The notes: generated by a model from the sequence alone, not told the origin. A DNA stretch of 64,000 bases from Corynebacterium sp. 122RC1 (GCF_024580955.1 NZ_JANIKD010000005.1:104005-168004); one strand, 5' to 3'. Shown: positions 36,134 to 47,202, counted from the first letter of the stretch. Translations and numbers: made by a program.

Positions 36134-37246
36134 ATGTCTCTACAGCACGAACAGCAACCACAGGAACAACCGCAAGCTGCTGAAGCAGCCGTCTCCTACG
36201 ACATCCAAGAAAACCAAGGCCACGTCCCTGTCATGCGTCAGCGCATGGCGCAGCTCATCGCCCCGAAGGTTGAAGAGCTGGGCGAGAATGCCGTGATTTT
36301 GGACGGCACCCTTGGGGCCGGCGGCCACACCGAATACTTCTTGCGCACGTTTCCCCAGGCCAGCGTGATTGGTTTGGACAGGGATACGGATTCCCTGGCC
36401 AAGGCGAAGAAGCGCCTAGAGGGTTTCGGGGATCGCTTCTTGGGGCTGCACTGCCGCTTTGACCGCTTTGCGGAGCCACTCGAAGCAGCGGCCGCAACAG
36501 GAGGTAAGGCCCGTCCGGCGACCATCGCCCAGGAGTTGGGCTTCGCGGGTGCGCTTTTTGACCTGGGCGTTTCCTCCATGCAGCTTGACCAGGTGGAACG
36601 CGGTTTTGCGTACCGGGTAGACGCGCCGCTGGATATGCGGATGGACCCCACGCAGGGGCTCACCGCGGCGGACATTCTGAACACCTACAGCCACGGCGAG
36701 CTGGCCCGCATCCTCAAGACCTATGGTGATGAGCGCTTTGCCGGCAAGATTGCCACGGCGGTGCTCAAAGAGCGCGAGCGGGAGCCTTTCCACAGCTCAG
36801 CGCGCCTTGTTGAGTTGCTTTACCAGGTGATTCCCGCGGCCACCCGCCGCACCGGTGGGCACCCAGCGAAGCGCACGTTCCAGGCGCTTCGCGTGGAGGT
36901 GAATCGTGAGCTTGAGGCGATCGAGCAGGTTGTCCCCGAAGTACTGGGGCGGCTCGTAGAGGGCGGCCGCGCGGTGTTCATGAGTTACCAGTCCTTGGAA
37001 GACAAGATCATCAAGCGTCACTTCGCAGAGGCCTCCACTGCGAAGACTCCGCCCGGGTTGCCCATGGATCTGCCGGGTATGGAGGCCAAATTCAAGCTTG
37101 TTACCAGGGGCTCGGAAAAGGCCTCGGCGCAGGAGATTGAAGAAAACCCGAGGGCGGCATCAGTGCGGGTGAGAGCAATTGAAGCACTGCAACCCCCAGA
37201 ACGTATCAGCACAACCGGCACCACCAACACGACTTACGGAAGCTAG
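36134..37246 (+). CDS. rsmH: 16S rRNA (cytosine-1402 N4) methyltransferase
   Basis: AdoMet-dependent methyltransferase formerly called MraW. Motifs are GHVPVM near the N-terminus, the AdoMet loop [22 protein letters not shown], and [11 protein letters not shown] followed by the RGFAYR segment. A hydrophilic, Gln-rich N-terminal extension of about 35 residues is present. I prefer the ATG at 36134, 9 bases after AAAGGGGGG, over the ATG at 36113, which would put that site inside the gene. The length is 370 aa. Confidence 0.93.
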   Translation: MSLQHEQQPQEQPQAAEAAVSYDIQENQGHVPVMRQRMAQLIAPKVEELGENAVILDGTLGAGGHTEYFLRTFPQASVIGLDRDTDSLAKAKKRLEGFGDRFLGLHCRFDRFAEPLEAAAATGGKARPATIAQELGFAGALFDLGVSSMQLDQVERGFAYRVDAPLDMRMDPTQGLTAADILNTYSHGELARILKTYGDERFAGKIATAVLKEREREPFHSSARLVELLYQVIPAATRRTGGHPAKRTFQALRVEVNRELEAIEQVVPEVLGRLVEGGRAVFMSYQSLEDKIIKRHFAEASTAKTPPGLPMDLPGMEAKFKLVTRGSEKASAQEIEENPRAASVRVRAIEALQPPERISTTGTTNTTYGS

Positions 37247-37250
37247 CACC

Positions 37251-38012
37251 ATGACGATCACTGAACCCACGCGGTCCACGCAGAAGGTACGTTCGCCACG
37301 CCCAACACGAAGCCAGCGTTCCCAAAGCCACCTCTCTCGCGACCTCAGCGGCCAAAGCTACCGTGAGGGCGCCGCTGTGTTGACCCGGACCGACGCTGCC
37401 GCCGGCGAACGTCGGAACGCCCCCCAAGCCTTCCGAAAGGCACCTGCGATCGACGCGCCCAAGCGCCGCAATTTCCAGCGCAGGGCTGGCTCGAATCAGG
37501 TGTTCTCCTACCGCGGGCGCAGAGTGGAGCGGCCGAAGGTTGATCAGCACACGGTGCGGTTGGTCATCGGCATCACCGGGTTGTTGGTGCTCGGTGTGTT
37601 GGCGTCGATGCTGCTTTCCGGAATGGCCACCAGCCAAACCTTTGCGTTACAGCAGCTCAAGGCGCAGGAGCGAATCCTGGCAAACCAGGTGGAAACTCTT
37701 AATCGCGACCTGCAGGAAGTTTCCTCCTCTGCAGCGCTTGCCCAAACTGCCGCTCAACAGGGAATGGTGCTGCCCGACCAGCCCGGAATCTTGGGCACGG
37801 ATGAGCAAGGCAACACGGTGGAGCAACGCCCGGCTGCTGACCTCACCCGCCCTATAGTGGATGTCAATGGTGAGATGCCGTCTGGCGTCCGCGCAACCTC
37901 TGACCCGGAAGGCACAGAAGAAGTCAGTGGCACGTTGAACGCCGTGCCGCAGCCTTACGCCCCGAATCAGGCAGTGAGCGCACCATACGCAACCTCACCA
38001 ACGAGCAACTAA
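37251..38012 (+). CDS. ftsL: Cell division protein FtsL-like
   Basis: Single-pass division protein, identified mainly by position between rsmH and ftsI. The 253-residue protein has a basic cytoplasmic N-terminus of about 100 residues, one membrane helix (about 102-125), then a coiled-coil segment (about 128-170) and a Pro/Ala-rich outer tail. The long cytoplasmic region is usual for actinobacterial FtsL. It starts 4 bp after rsmH. Confidence 0.85.
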   Translation: MTITEPTRSTQKVRSPRPTRSQRSQSHLSRDLSGQSYREGAAVLTRTDAAAGERRNAPQAFRKAPAIDAPKRRNFQRRAGSNQVFSYRGRRVERPKVDQHTVRLVIGITGLLVLGVLASMLLSGMATSQTFALQQLKAQERILANQVETLNRDLQEVSSSAALAQTAAQQGMVLPDQPGILGTDEQGNTVEQRPAADLTRPIVDVNGEMPSGVRATSDPEGTEEVSGTLNAVPQPYAPNQAVSAPYATSPTSN

Positions 38013-38088
38013 AACCAAACGATTAACCACAGGCAACCACAGCCCGGCAAAGGGCCAGGACACGGTAGCGAAGGCGGAAGTACGAACA

Positions 38089-40047
38089 GTGAGTACGAGG
38101 CGCACGGGCCCGCATCAAGGCAGATCAGGTGACGACGCCCCCATCGCCCGAGCCGCTCAGCGAAGCATGGGGCGGCCAGGCATGAGCCGGCGCGTGCGCA
38201 TTGCCACCGGGCTAGTACTGCTGCTCACCATCGGTTTGGTGGTGCGCTTGGCAATGGTGCAAACCATGTGGGGGCCCGGACTCGCTGAACAGGCGCAAGA
38301 GCAGCGCAAGCGCACGTATGTGGATTCCGCGCGCCGCGGGGAAATCCTGGATAACCAGGGCAAGCAGATCGCGTACACCATGCAGGCGCGTTCCCTGACC
38401 GTTTCACCGAACATTCTGCGCGAAGAACTGCGCTACAACGCCATGTTGGAAATGCAGGAGTCCGGAGACTGGAGCAAGTACGCGGGTGAGGCTCGGGAGC
38501 AGCAGATCACCGAACGGGTGCAGGGCTACCTTGAGGATTACTCGGAGCAAATCCCGGAGATCATCACGGCCTCCGCAGCGAGCAACAACAACGTGAAGCC
38601 GGATGAGATCCTGGAGAAGCTCAACTCCGATTCCACCTACCAGGTGCTGGTGCGCAACGTGGACCCGGATGTAGCGGAGGACATCGCGAGTAAGTTCCAC
38701 GGTGTGGCCGCGGATATGCAAAACATTCGCCAGTATCCAAACGGCGCGATCGCTGAAAACATTGTGGGCAAAATCAGCGCAGATGGCCAAGGGCAGTTCG
38801 GATTTGAGGCCTCAAATGATGCCCTGCTTTCCGGTATTGACGGCAACGTTACCGTGGACGTATCTACCGACGGCCAGGCGATCCCCGGCACCACGCGTGA
38901 CGTCGTTCCCGCAGTTGACGGTGCGCAGGTCACCCTCACTCTGGATCTTGACCTTCAAACCTATGTGCAGCAGGCCATCGAGCAGGCGCGGGCAAATTCC
39001 AATGCGGAGAGTGCTTCCGCCGTGGTGCTCGATGCGAAAACCGGCAAGGTATTGGCCATGGCGAACACGGACACCATCGACCCAAACGGTGACATTCAAA
39101 AGCAGCTTGAAGAGGGCAAGGTGTTTGATAACACCTCCATTTCTGCTCCTTTTGAGCCCGGCTCGGTGGCAAAGATCATCACCGCGGCCGGCGCCATTGA
39201 GGACGGCCTGACCACACCGGATGAAGTTCTCCAGGTTCCCGGTTCCATTGACATGGCCGGCGTGACGGTGCGAGACGCTTGGGACCACGGCGTGGTGGGC
39301 TACACCACCACCGGCATCTTTGGTAAGTCCTCCAACGTGGGCACCCTGATGCTTGCGCAGCGCCTCGGCGAGGCCCGCTTTGACCAACTGCTCACGGACT
39401 TTGGCATCGGCCAATCCACCGGCATTGAGCTTCCCGCCGAGTCCCAGGGCCTGCTGCCACAATTCGAGCAGTGGTCCGGCGGCACCTTTGCCAACCTCCC
39501 GATCGGCCAAGGTATGTCCTGGACCTTGCTGCAGATGGCAAGTGTGTACCAGACGCTGGCCAATGGGGGCGAGCGAGTGGAGCCCCGCATCATTGAAAAA
39601 GTGGTGGATTCCCAGGGCAACCAGGTGGAACAGCCTGCGCCGGAAGTGACCCAGGTGGTGAGCGAATCCACCGCGCGAACCGTAGTGGATATGTTCCGCT
39701 CAGTTGCACAGTCGGATCCAATGGGCGTACAACAGGGCACTGGCGCCGGTGCAGCGATCGAGGGCTACCAGGTCTCCGGCAAAACCGGCACGGCCCAGCA
39801 GGTGGATCCAAACACGGGCGCCTACTCCAATTCGGCATATTGGATCACCTTTGCCGGCATCGCACCGGCGGATGACCCCCGTTTTGTGGTTGCCTTGATG
39901 CTGGACAAGCCACAGCGCGGTGTCCACGGTGAGGGTGGTCAGTCGTCTGCCCCGTTGTTCCATGACATCGCATCTTGGCTGTTGGACCGCGAAAACGTGC
40001 CGCTTTCCCGCCCGATGGAAGGCCAGCTCATTCTGCAGGCGCAATAA
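38089..40047 (+). CDS. ftsI: Septal peptidoglycan transpeptidase FtsI (PbpB)
   Basis: Class B penicillin-binding protein of the septum. One N-terminal membrane helix (about 43-63) is followed by a pedestal domain and the transpeptidase domain with SVAK (active-site Ser, after FEPG), SSN and KTGT. The length is 652 aa. The start is a GTG with GGAAG upstream. No C-terminal PASTA domains are present. Its partner is the glycosyltransferase FtsW encoded downstream. Confidence 0.95.
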   Translation: MSTRRTGPHQGRSGDDAPIARAAQRSMGRPGMSRRVRIATGLVLLLTIGLVVRLAMVQTMWGPGLAEQAQEQRKRTYVDSARRGEILDNQGKQIAYTMQARSLTVSPNILREELRYNAMLEMQESGDWSKYAGEAREQQITERVQGYLEDYSEQIPEIITASAASNNNVKPDEILEKLNSDSTYQVLVRNVDPDVAEDIASKFHGVAADMQNIRQYPNGAIAENIVGKISADGQGQFGFEASNDALLSGIDGNVTVDVSTDGQAIPGTTRDVVPAVDGAQVTLTLDLDLQTYVQQAIEQARANSNAESASAVVLDAKTGKVLAMANTDTIDPNGDIQKQLEEGKVFDNTSISAPFEPGSVAKIITAAGAIEDGLTTPDEVLQVPGSIDMAGVTVRDAWDHGVVGYTTTGIFGKSSNVGTLMLAQRLGEARFDQLLTDFGIGQSTGIELPAESQGLLPQFEQWSGGTFANLPIGQGMSWTLLQMASVYQTLANGGERVEPRIIEKVVDSQGNQVEQPAPEVTQVVSESTARTVVDMFRSVAQSDPMGVQQGTGAGAAIEGYQVSGKTGTAQQVDPNTGAYSNSAYWITFAGIAPADDPRFVVALMLDKPQRGVHGEGGQSSAPLFHDIASWLLDRENVPLSRPMEGQLILQAQ

Positions 40048-40102
40048 CCTCCCCCTAATCCTCATTGGACCGAGCAAAGACCTGAAAAGAAAGGAAGCCA
40101 GG

Positions 40103-41683
40103 ATGTCTTTTGAGCCACTCGACCTCACGCAGATCGCGGCGATCGCAGGCGGCGAGCTGTTTGGTGCTGGCGCCAAGCCGGTGACGATCACCGAGGTGGG
40201 CCTCGATTCCACCCAGCTTCCTGAAGGAGCACTGTTCGCGGCCCTGCCCGGTACGCGCAGCCACGGCGCTCGCTACGCAAACAGCACGAAAGCTGCGGCG
40301 GTGCTTACCGACGCCGAAGGCAAGGCAATCTTGGACGCATCCTCCGGCGGTGCTGCAGTCCCGGTGATTGTGGTGGATCAGGTGCGTAAAGTGCTGGGCA
40401 AGGTTGCAGCGGCGGTGTACGGCAACCCCTCAGCCAAGTTGAAGGTCATTGGCATCACCGGCACCTCGGGGAAGACCACCACCAGCTACTTGCTGGAAAA
40501 AGGCCTACTCGCTGCGGGCAAGCAGGTGGGGCTGATTGGCACCACCGGCACGCGGATCAATGGCCGCCCGGTGCCCACCAAGCTCACCACCCCGGAAGCC
40601 CCCACGTTGCAGGCGCTGTTTGCCACCATGCTCGGAGAGGGCGTGACGCACGTGGTGATGGAGGTTTCCTCCCATGCGCTTTCCCTGGGCCGCGTTGATG
40701 GCACCGAGTTCAGCGTGGGTGGGTTTAGCAACCTCTCCCAGGACCACCTGGATTTTCACCCCACAATGGAAGACTATTTCCAGGCGAAGGCCTGCCTGTT
40801 TGCCCCGAATTCACCACTGCGTGCCCAGGCACAAGTGATCATGGTGGATGACCAGTGGGGCCAGAAGATGGCGCACCTAGCCGGCCCAAGTGCGATCACC
40901 GTGGGCACCAACCCACCTCAGACCCAGAATCAGGACGAAAAGCCGGACTTCTTCACCCACGACGTCCGCGTTGAGCCCAGTGGCTCCCAGCATTTCCAGC
41001 TCACCAATGGGCTCACAACAAAGCAGGTTTCCCTCCAATTGCCTGGGGCCTTCAACGTGGCAAACGCGGCTTTGGCTATTGCCCTTGCGGCCCAGTTGGA
41101 TTCCGTGGACCTCGATCGTTTCCTCGAAGGCATCAGCCACGCCCAGGTGCCTGGGCGGATGGAACGGATTGACGTTGGCCAAGATTTCCTCGCCGTGGTG
41201 GACTACGCCCACAAACCTGCCGCTGTGGCGGCAGTGTTGGACTCTGTGCGCGCCCAAACCGAGGGCAGGATTGCCGTGGTGGTGGGCGCTGGTGGGGATC
41301 GCGACTCAACCAAGCGCCCCATCATGGGCGCAGAAGCAGCGCGCCGCGCGCAGCTCGTGGTGGTCACCGATGACAACCCGCGTTCCGAGGACCCAGCCGT
41401 GATCCGCAGCCAGGTGCTTGAGGGCGCCCGGGGGCAGGAGCGGGCCGCAGCAGACGAGGCTGCAGAAATTGCAGAAATTGTAGAAATTGCAGACCGCGCA
41501 GAGGCGATCCGCTTTGCCGTGCAATGGGCATCCGCGGGCGATGCCGTGGTGATCGCCGGCAAAGGTCACGAGGTTGGCCAGCAGGTGGGCGATACCGTGC
41601 ACCACTTTGATGATCGCGAGCAGCTCACCCAAGCCCTACAAGAGCGAGCCCTCCAAGAACGAGGGGGCGAGGGCCAAGCATGA
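40103..41683 (+). CDS. murE: UDP-N-acetylmuramoyl-tripeptide synthetase, meso-DAP adding
   Basis: Mur ligase adding the third residue of the stem peptide. The P-loop is ITGTSGKTTT, and DNPRSEDP is the signature for meso-diaminopimelate rather than lysine, as expected for Corynebacterium. The ATG at 40103 has AAGGAAGCCAGG upstream. The length is 526 aa. A 9-bp repeat (GCAGAAATT-like, near 41461-41495) inserts an AEIAEIVEIA stretch in the C-terminal domain. The stop overlaps the murF ATG (ATGA). Confidence 0.95.
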   Translation: MSFEPLDLTQIAAIAGGELFGAGAKPVTITEVGLDSTQLPEGALFAALPGTRSHGARYANSTKAAAVLTDAEGKAILDASSGGAAVPVIVVDQVRKVLGKVAAAVYGNPSAKLKVIGITGTSGKTTTSYLLEKGLLAAGKQVGLIGTTGTRINGRPVPTKLTTPEAPTLQALFATMLGEGVTHVVMEVSSHALSLGRVDGTEFSVGGFSNLSQDHLDFHPTMEDYFQAKACLFAPNSPLRAQAQVIMVDDQWGQKMAHLAGPSAITVGTNPPQTQNQDEKPDFFTHDVRVEPSGSQHFQLTNGLTTKQVSLQLPGAFNVANAALAIALAAQLDSVDLDRFLEGISHAQVPGRMERIDVGQDFLAVVDYAHKPAAVAAVLDSVRAQTEGRIAVVVGAGGDRDSTKRPIMGAEAARRAQLVVVTDDNPRSEDPAVIRSQVLEGARGQERAAADEAAEIAEIVEIADRAEAIRFAVQWASAGDAVVIAGKGHEVGQQVGDTVHHFDDREQLTQALQERALQERGGEGQA

Positions 41684-43194
41684 TTCCACTGACTACCGCG
41701 CAAATCGCCGAGATCACCGGCGGTACCCTCAACGATCTGTGTGACCCAAACACCGTTGTCACCGGCACTGTGGAGTTTGACTCTCGCGAGCTCACCCCAG
41801 GAGGGCTGTTTGTGGCGCTCAAAGGGGAGCGCGTAGACGGCCACGATTTTGCCCACGCCGCCTGGCAGCAGGGGGCAGCAGCAGTGCTGGCTTTCAACGA
41901 GGTTAACGCCCCGGCAATCATGGTTCCCAAGGTGGAGCGGGTTTCGGACAGCGCTCGCGGCAGTTACGCCCTGGCGCACGACACGGACGGCCAAGTAGCC
42001 TCCGTCTTGGCCGCGATGGGCAAGCTCGCCCGTTACGTAGTGCAGCACACCGAAGTGCAGGTGGTGGGCGTGACTGGTTCGGCAGGGAAAACGTCCACCA
42101 AAGACATGCTGGCCACGATCCTGCGCACCGCGGGCAACACGGTTGCGCCCCCAGGGTCTTTCAACAACGAAATCGGCCACCCCTATACCGCGCTGCGGGT
42201 GCAGCAGGATACGCAGTACTTGGTAGCGGAACTTTCCGCACGCGGGCTCGGGCATGTGGCGCATCTCGCGCAGATCGCCCCGCCGAAGGTTGGCGTGGTG
42301 CTGAACGTGGGCTCGGCACACCTCGGAGAGTTTGGCTCCCGCGAGGTCATCGCCCAAGCAAAAGGCGAGCTCGTGGAAGCGCTTCCAGCCGAAGGCACCG
42401 CGGTGCTCAACATGGATGACCCCCTGGTGTGGGCCATGCGCTCCCGCACCGCAGCCGAAACACTCAGCTACGGCACACATGCAGAAGCCGACGTCCGCGC
42501 GAGCAACATCACACTGCAGGCAGGGGCGCTCGCGGCGTTCACGTTGGAGTTTCCCGACGCAGGCGGGCACCGCCCCACGTACCAAGTCGAGCTGCAGGTA
42601 GCAGGCGAACACCAAGTGTCCAACGCATTGGCGGCGGCAGCCGCAGCCTTTGCCCTGGGCCTGGAACCGCAGCGCATTGCGGCGGCGCTTTCTGCCCACG
42701 TGGCGGCGTCGGCACACCGCATGGCGGTGCGCTCCCTTGGCTCCGTGACCTTGATCGATGATGCCTACAACGCCAACCCTGAATCCATGCTGGCGGGGCT
42801 GCGCGCGGCGCGGGTTGCCGCCGGTGATAAGGGCAAAGTGATCGCTGTGCTCGGGCCGATGGGGGAGCTGGGCGCGGACGCAGATCGGGAACATGCCGAG
42901 CTTGGTGCGCAGTTGGCGGGCCTTGGTGTGGAAGTATTAGTCGCTGTTGGCGCGCCGCACATCGCGGCCGGTGCAAGTGCCGCCGCAAGTACCGTCACCG
43001 TGTTGCAAGCCGAAAGCAATGCCCAGGCGGCGCAGCAGGTTTTGGAATACCTGGGTCAAGCCGGTCATGACGTGAGAGATGTAGTGGTGCTAGCAAAAGC
43101 TTCGAACGCCGCCGCTCTGTGGGAAGTCACGGACTTACTCGCAGAAGCATTGGCTGGGCAGGGAATTGGTAGGCAAGGAGAGGTAACACAGTGA
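41680..43194 (+). CDS. murF: UDP-MurNAc-tripeptide--D-Ala-D-Ala ligase
   Basis: Mur ligase attaching D-Ala-D-Ala. The P-loop is [11 protein letters not shown], and [11 protein letters not shown] in the C-terminal domain is typical of MurF. The length is 504 aa. Overlaps of 4 bp with murE before and mraY after show tight translational coupling. Confidence 0.95.
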   Translation: MIPLTTAQIAEITGGTLNDLCDPNTVVTGTVEFDSRELTPGGLFVALKGERVDGHDFAHAAWQQGAAAVLAFNEVNAPAIMVPKVERVSDSARGSYALAHDTDGQVASVLAAMGKLARYVVQHTEVQVVGVTGSAGKTSTKDMLATILRTAGNTVAPPGSFNNEIGHPYTALRVQQDTQYLVAELSARGLGHVAHLAQIAPPKVGVVLNVGSAHLGEFGSREVIAQAKGELVEALPAEGTAVLNMDDPLVWAMRSRTAAETLSYGTHAEADVRASNITLQAGALAAFTLEFPDAGGHRPTYQVELQVAGEHQVSNALAAAAAAFALGLEPQRIAAALSAHVAASAHRMAVRSLGSVTLIDDAYNANPESMLAGLRAARVAAGDKGKVIAVLGPMGELGADADREHAELGAQLAGLGVEVLVAVGAPHIAAGASAAASTVTVLQAESNAQAAQQVLEYLGQAGHDVRDVVVLAKASNAAALWEVTDLLAEALAGQGIGRQGEVTQ

Positions 43195-44294
43195 CACAAA
43201 TACTGATCGCGGGCACCGTGGGTTTGTTGGTGTCCATCTTTGTCACCCCAATCCTGATCCGCAGGTTCAGCGAGGCCGGCAAAGGCCAGGAGATCCGCGA
43301 AGAAGGGCCAAAGTCCCACCTGCGCAAGCGTGGTACCCCTACCATGGGCGGCATTGCCATCCTCGCCGGCATCGTGGCCGGCTATCTGGTCACGGCCATC
43401 TACGGTGAGATCACCGGCTACGGTGGGTTCACTATTTCCGGCTTGCTGGTGCTTGGCCTCACCCTGGCGCTCGGCGGCCTGGGCTTTGCGGATGACTTCA
43501 TCAAGCTATTCAAAGAGCGCAACCTGGGCTTGAACAAGAAGGCCAAGCTCATCGGCCAGCTCGCAATTGCCCTGGTATTCGGCGTCCTCGTGCTGCAGTT
43601 CCCCGACGAACAGGGCCTCACACCAGGCTCCACGCACCTGAGTTTTGTGCGCGACCTCGACACCGTGGACTTCATGGTCGGCGGCACCTTCATCGGCATG
43701 GTGCTCTTCCTGCTGTTCATGTACATCCTTATTTCCGCGTGGTCGAACGCGGTGAATCTCACCGATGGCCTGGATGGCCTCGCCGCAGGCGCCACCGCGA
43801 TCGTGATGGGTGCCTACTCCCTGATCACCTTCTGGCAGTACCGCAACTCCTGCTCGCTCGGCGCTGAGCCCGGCTGTTACAACGTGCGTGATCCTCTTGA
43901 CCTCGCGGTGCTCGCGGCCGCCGGCCTGGGCGCCTGCTTGGGCTTTTTGTGGTGGAACGCCGCGCCCGCCAAGATCTTCATGGGCGACACCGGCTCCCTC
44001 GCCCTCGGCGGCCTCGTGGCTGGCCTGTCCGTGGCCTCCCGCACTGAGCTGCTCATGATCATCATCGGCGCCCTGTTTGTGATTGAGGCCGCCAGCGTGG
44101 TGATCCAGGTGATCGGCTTCCGCACCAAGGGCGTGCGCATCTTCCGCATGGCCCCGTTCCACCACCACTTTGAAAACGGTGGCTGGGCGGAAACTACCGT
44201 GGTGATCCGTTTCTGGCTGGTGGCCGCGGTGGCATCCCTGATCGGCGCCTCCATCTTCTACGGCGACTGGCTCCGCCTCGCAGACGGGATCTAA
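43191..44294 (+). CDS. mraY: Phospho-N-acetylmuramoyl-pentapeptide transferase
   Basis: Membrane enzyme that forms lipid I from UDP-MurNAc-pentapeptide and undecaprenyl phosphate. The 367-residue protein has about ten helices. Catalytic motifs are [17 protein letters not shown] and the FHHHFE loop. Translation starts at a GTG overlapping the murF stop (GTGA). Confidence 0.96.
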   Translation: MTQILIAGTVGLLVSIFVTPILIRRFSEAGKGQEIREEGPKSHLRKRGTPTMGGIAILAGIVAGYLVTAIYGEITGYGGFTISGLLVLGLTLALGGLGFADDFIKLFKERNLGLNKKAKLIGQLAIALVFGVLVLQFPDEQGLTPGSTHLSFVRDLDTVDFMVGGTFIGMVLFLLFMYILISAWSNAVNLTDGLDGLAAGATAIVMGAYSLITFWQYRNSCSLGAEPGCYNVRDPLDLAVLAAAGLGACLGFLWWNAAPAKIFMGDTGSLALGGLVAGLSVASRTELLMIIIGALFVIEAASVVIQVIGFRTKGVRIFRMAPFHHHFENGGWAETTVVIRFWLVAAVASLIGASIFYGDWLRLADGI

Positions 44295-44296
44295 AC

Positions 44297-45703
44297 ATGG
44301 CGCATGCACATCCCAACCTCAACTTAGGCCGCGTACTCATCGCCGGTGCGGGAGTCACCGGCAAAAGCGCAGGAAAGGCCCTCGCTCCGCTGTGCGATGC
44401 AATGATTACCGACGCCAACAGCACCGCACTCCACAAGGCAGCAGAGGAGATCCGGCGCCACAGTGCTGACGGTGTTGACGGTGCAGACATCACTCCAATT
44501 GCCCCGGAGGAGATCGACTGGGAGCAGGTGGACCTTGTGGTCACCTCACCAGGATGGGCTCCTAACTCTCCGCTGCTGGTTGAGGCCGCGGCCCACGGCG
44601 TGGAGGTTATCGGCGATGTGGAGCTGGCGTGGCGCCTCGACCAAGCCGAGGTCTTTGGGCCCAAGCGAACCTGGATCGCCATTACTGGCACCAACGGCAA
44701 GTCCACCACCACGGCGATGCTGGAGACGATGCTGCAGGCGGGCGGGCTGAAGGCCCAGGCAGTGGGCAACATCGGCGTAGCCGTCCTGGACGCGGTGGTT
44801 GGCACACAGCGCATCGATGTTCTTGCCACCGAGCTCTCCAGCTTCCAACTGCACTGGACCAACACGTTTGTTCCGGACGTTGGAGTGTTCCTCAACGTGG
44901 CGGAGGACCACCTGGATTGGCACGGCAGCTTTGATGCGTATGCACAAGACAAGGCAAAGGTGTGGAAGGCCCCCATTGCTATTGCAGGCGTGGACGATCC
45001 CACCGTTGCTGCAATGGCGGCACAGGCACCCAAAGCAATCACCGCGTTCACCCTGGCAACCCCAGAGCCAGGCCAATTCGGCGTTGCAGGCGGCAATCTG
45101 GTGGATGGCCAAGGGCGTGTGATTGCCCCCGCTGAGGGCATCGACCCCGCCGGACCTGCCGGAGTGCTAGACGCCCTGGCTGCGTCGGCAGCCGCGCTCG
45201 CCGTGGGCGTGGAACATGCGGCGATCGCGCAAGCACTGTCTACGTTCCGGGTGGCGCAGCACCGCGGCCAGACCGTGGGGAGTGCGAGGGGCATCGTGGC
45301 CATTGACAATTCCAAGGCAACCAACCCGCACGCCGCAGATTCGGCGCTCGCGGGTTTTGAGAGCGTGATTTGGGTAGCCGGAGGCCAGTTGAAAGGTGCA
45401 GACGTGGCACCCCTCGTGCGCGCCCACGCCCATCGGTTCAAGGCTGTGGCCTTGCTCGGTCAGGATCGTGAGCTTTTCGCCCAAGCCATCAGCGCCCACG
45501 CACCACAGGCGCGGCTGATGCTCACCGAGCAGACTGAGCCGGGTGCTGCGATGGATGAAGTGGTGGCCTGGGCGGTCGCGCAGGCAGACCCAGGTGATGC
45601 GATCGTGCTCGCTCCTGCCGCGGCGAGCTTGGATATGTACTCCGGGATGGGGCAGCGCGGCGACATGTTCGCGGAAGCAATCACACGGGAACTCGAGGAC
45701 TAG
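44297..45703 (+). CDS. murD: UDP-N-acetylmuramoylalanine--D-glutamate ligase
   Basis: Mur ligase adding D-glutamate. The P-loop is ITGTNGKSTTT, and the segment AIDNSKATNPHA in the C-terminal half is the MurD substrate loop. The length is 468 aa. It begins 2 bp after mraY and ends 2 bp before ftsW. Confidence 0.95.
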   Translation: MAHAHPNLNLGRVLIAGAGVTGKSAGKALAPLCDAMITDANSTALHKAAEEIRRHSADGVDGADITPIAPEEIDWEQVDLVVTSPGWAPNSPLLVEAAAHGVEVIGDVELAWRLDQAEVFGPKRTWIAITGTNGKSTTTAMLETMLQAGGLKAQAVGNIGVAVLDAVVGTQRIDVLATELSSFQLHWTNTFVPDVGVFLNVAEDHLDWHGSFDAYAQDKAKVWKAPIAIAGVDDPTVAAMAAQAPKAITAFTLATPEPGQFGVAGGNLVDGQGRVIAPAEGIDPAGPAGVLDALAASAAALAVGVEHAAIAQALSTFRVAQHRGQTVGSARGIVAIDNSKATNPHAADSALAGFESVIWVAGGQLKGADVAPLVRAHAHRFKAVALLGQDRELFAQAISAHAPQARLMLTEQTEPGAAMDEVVAWAVAQADPGDAIVLAPAAASLDMYSGMGQRGDMFAEAITRELED

Positions 45704-45705
45704 CC

Positions 45706-47202
45706 ATGCCAGCAGCACCCGCACGAAACCACAAGACGCAGCAAGCACCATCAGCACCGGTGGGCCTGCGCGGCTATATCCGCGACCGATTCATGGAGGT
45801 CCGCCGCCGCCCACTCACGGATTACTACATGATTCTGGTGATCGTGGCCCTTCTTTCAGGGATTGGCGTGGTGATGGTGGCCAGCGCATCCATGACGTGG
45901 TCGGTGCTCGACGGCATGTCCGTGTGGTCCACCGCGCTGCGCCAAACGATCATGGTTGCCGTCGGCTTCGCGGCGATGGTTGCGGCGATGTGGGTGCGGC
46001 CCACCTTCATCAGGCGCTTTTCCGGACTGTTCCTCCTGGTATCAATCGTGCTGCTGCTGCTCGTGCACGTCCCCGGCCTGGGCACAGGTAGGGACGAGGT
46101 GGGCGCCCAAAGTTGGTTGGTACTGGGTCCGCTCCAATTCCAACCCTCTGAGGTAGCACGTGTGGCTATCGCTGTGTGGGGAGCCCACTTCCTCGCGGAC
46201 CGCAAAGCCAACGGCTACTCGGGTGCCGGCTCCAAGCTGTGGAATCCGCTCACCCAATTTTCCTTGGTGGCAATCGGTATCACCTTGCTGATCCTCTTGG
46301 AAGGCGACCTCGGCATGGCCGTTGCCTTCCTCCTCGTGGTCGCCGCACTGCTCTTCTACGCTGGCATCGACTGGCGCTTCCTCGCACTTGCAGGCGTCAC
46401 GCTCGTGGCAGGTCTCGCTCTGGTGTTCATGGGCGGCGGCTTCCGCTCCAACCGCTTCACGGTGTACTTCGACGCCCTCTTTGGTCGCTTTGAGGACACC
46501 CGCGGCGTGGCGTTCCAGAGCTACCAGGGCTTCCTTTCGCTTGCCGACGGCGGCATGTTCGGCGTGGGAATCGGTCAATCGCGCGCGAAATGGTTCTACC
46601 TCCCCGAGGCTAAGAATGACTTCATCTTTGCCATCATCGGTGAGGAAATGGGGCTCTTCGGTGCCTCCATTGTGATCGTGTTGTTCGGCTTGCTGGGCAT
46701 AATGGGTCTGCGCACCGCGCGCCGTAGCTCCAGTCAGTTCCTCGGCTTGCTGGCCGCCACGCTGACCACGTCCGTTGTGGTCCAGGCCTTCATCAACATC
46801 GGCTACGTGATTGGAGTGCTTCCGGTGACGGGCATCCAGCTCCCCATGATCTCCGCCGGTGGTACGTCGGCAGTGATCACGCTCGCCGCAATGGGCCTGC
46901 TGGCAAGCTGTGCCCGCCACGAACCGGAGGCAATATCCGCGATGCAGTCCTATGGCCGCCCCGCGATTGATCGCCTGCTGTTCTTGCGCGAACCCACGCT
47001 GCAGGGCCTGGATACGCCGAAGGTGGAGCGGACCAGCCGCAACCCCCAGCGCCCGCGGCAAGCTCAGGACCACCGGGACAACCGGGACCACCGGGGCAAC
47101 CGGGACAACCGGGAACGCATCCACACTGGTAGCGTGAATGATCGAGCACACCGACGCCCACCGCGCGGCGCCGGTGGCGGTGGTGCGAGCCGGCGGCGAT
47201 AA
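45706..47202 (+). CDS. ftsW: Peptidoglycan glycosyltransferase FtsW
   Basis: SEDS-family polymerase that acts with FtsI at the septum. The 498-residue protein has about ten membrane helices, with the conserved AQSWLVLGPLQFQPSE loop and VTGIQLPMISAGGTS. The cytoplasmic C-terminal tail of about 90 residues is rich in Arg/Asn/Asp and contains a degenerate DNA repeat near 47072-47115 coding for DHRDNRDHRGNRDNRE. Such a tail may bind FtsZ or other division proteins, as reported for mycobacterial FtsW. Confidence 0.95.
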   Translation: MPAAPARNHKTQQAPSAPVGLRGYIRDRFMEVRRRPLTDYYMILVIVALLSGIGVVMVASASMTWSVLDGMSVWSTALRQTIMVAVGFAAMVAAMWVRPTFIRRFSGLFLLVSIVLLLLVHVPGLGTGRDEVGAQSWLVLGPLQFQPSEVARVAIAVWGAHFLADRKANGYSGAGSKLWNPLTQFSLVAIGITLLILLEGDLGMAVAFLLVVAALLFYAGIDWRFLALAGVTLVAGLALVFMGGGFRSNRFTVYFDALFGRFEDTRGVAFQSYQGFLSLADGGMFGVGIGQSRAKWFYLPEAKNDFIFAIIGEEMGLFGASIVIVLFGLLGIMGLRTARRSSSQFLGLLAATLTTSVVVQAFINIGYVIGVLPVTGIQLPMISAGGTSAVITLAAMGLLASCARHEPEAISAMQSYGRPAIDRLLFLREPTLQGLDTPKVERTSRNPQRPRQAQDHRDNRDHRGNRDNRERIHTGSVNDRAHRRPPRGAGGGGASRRR

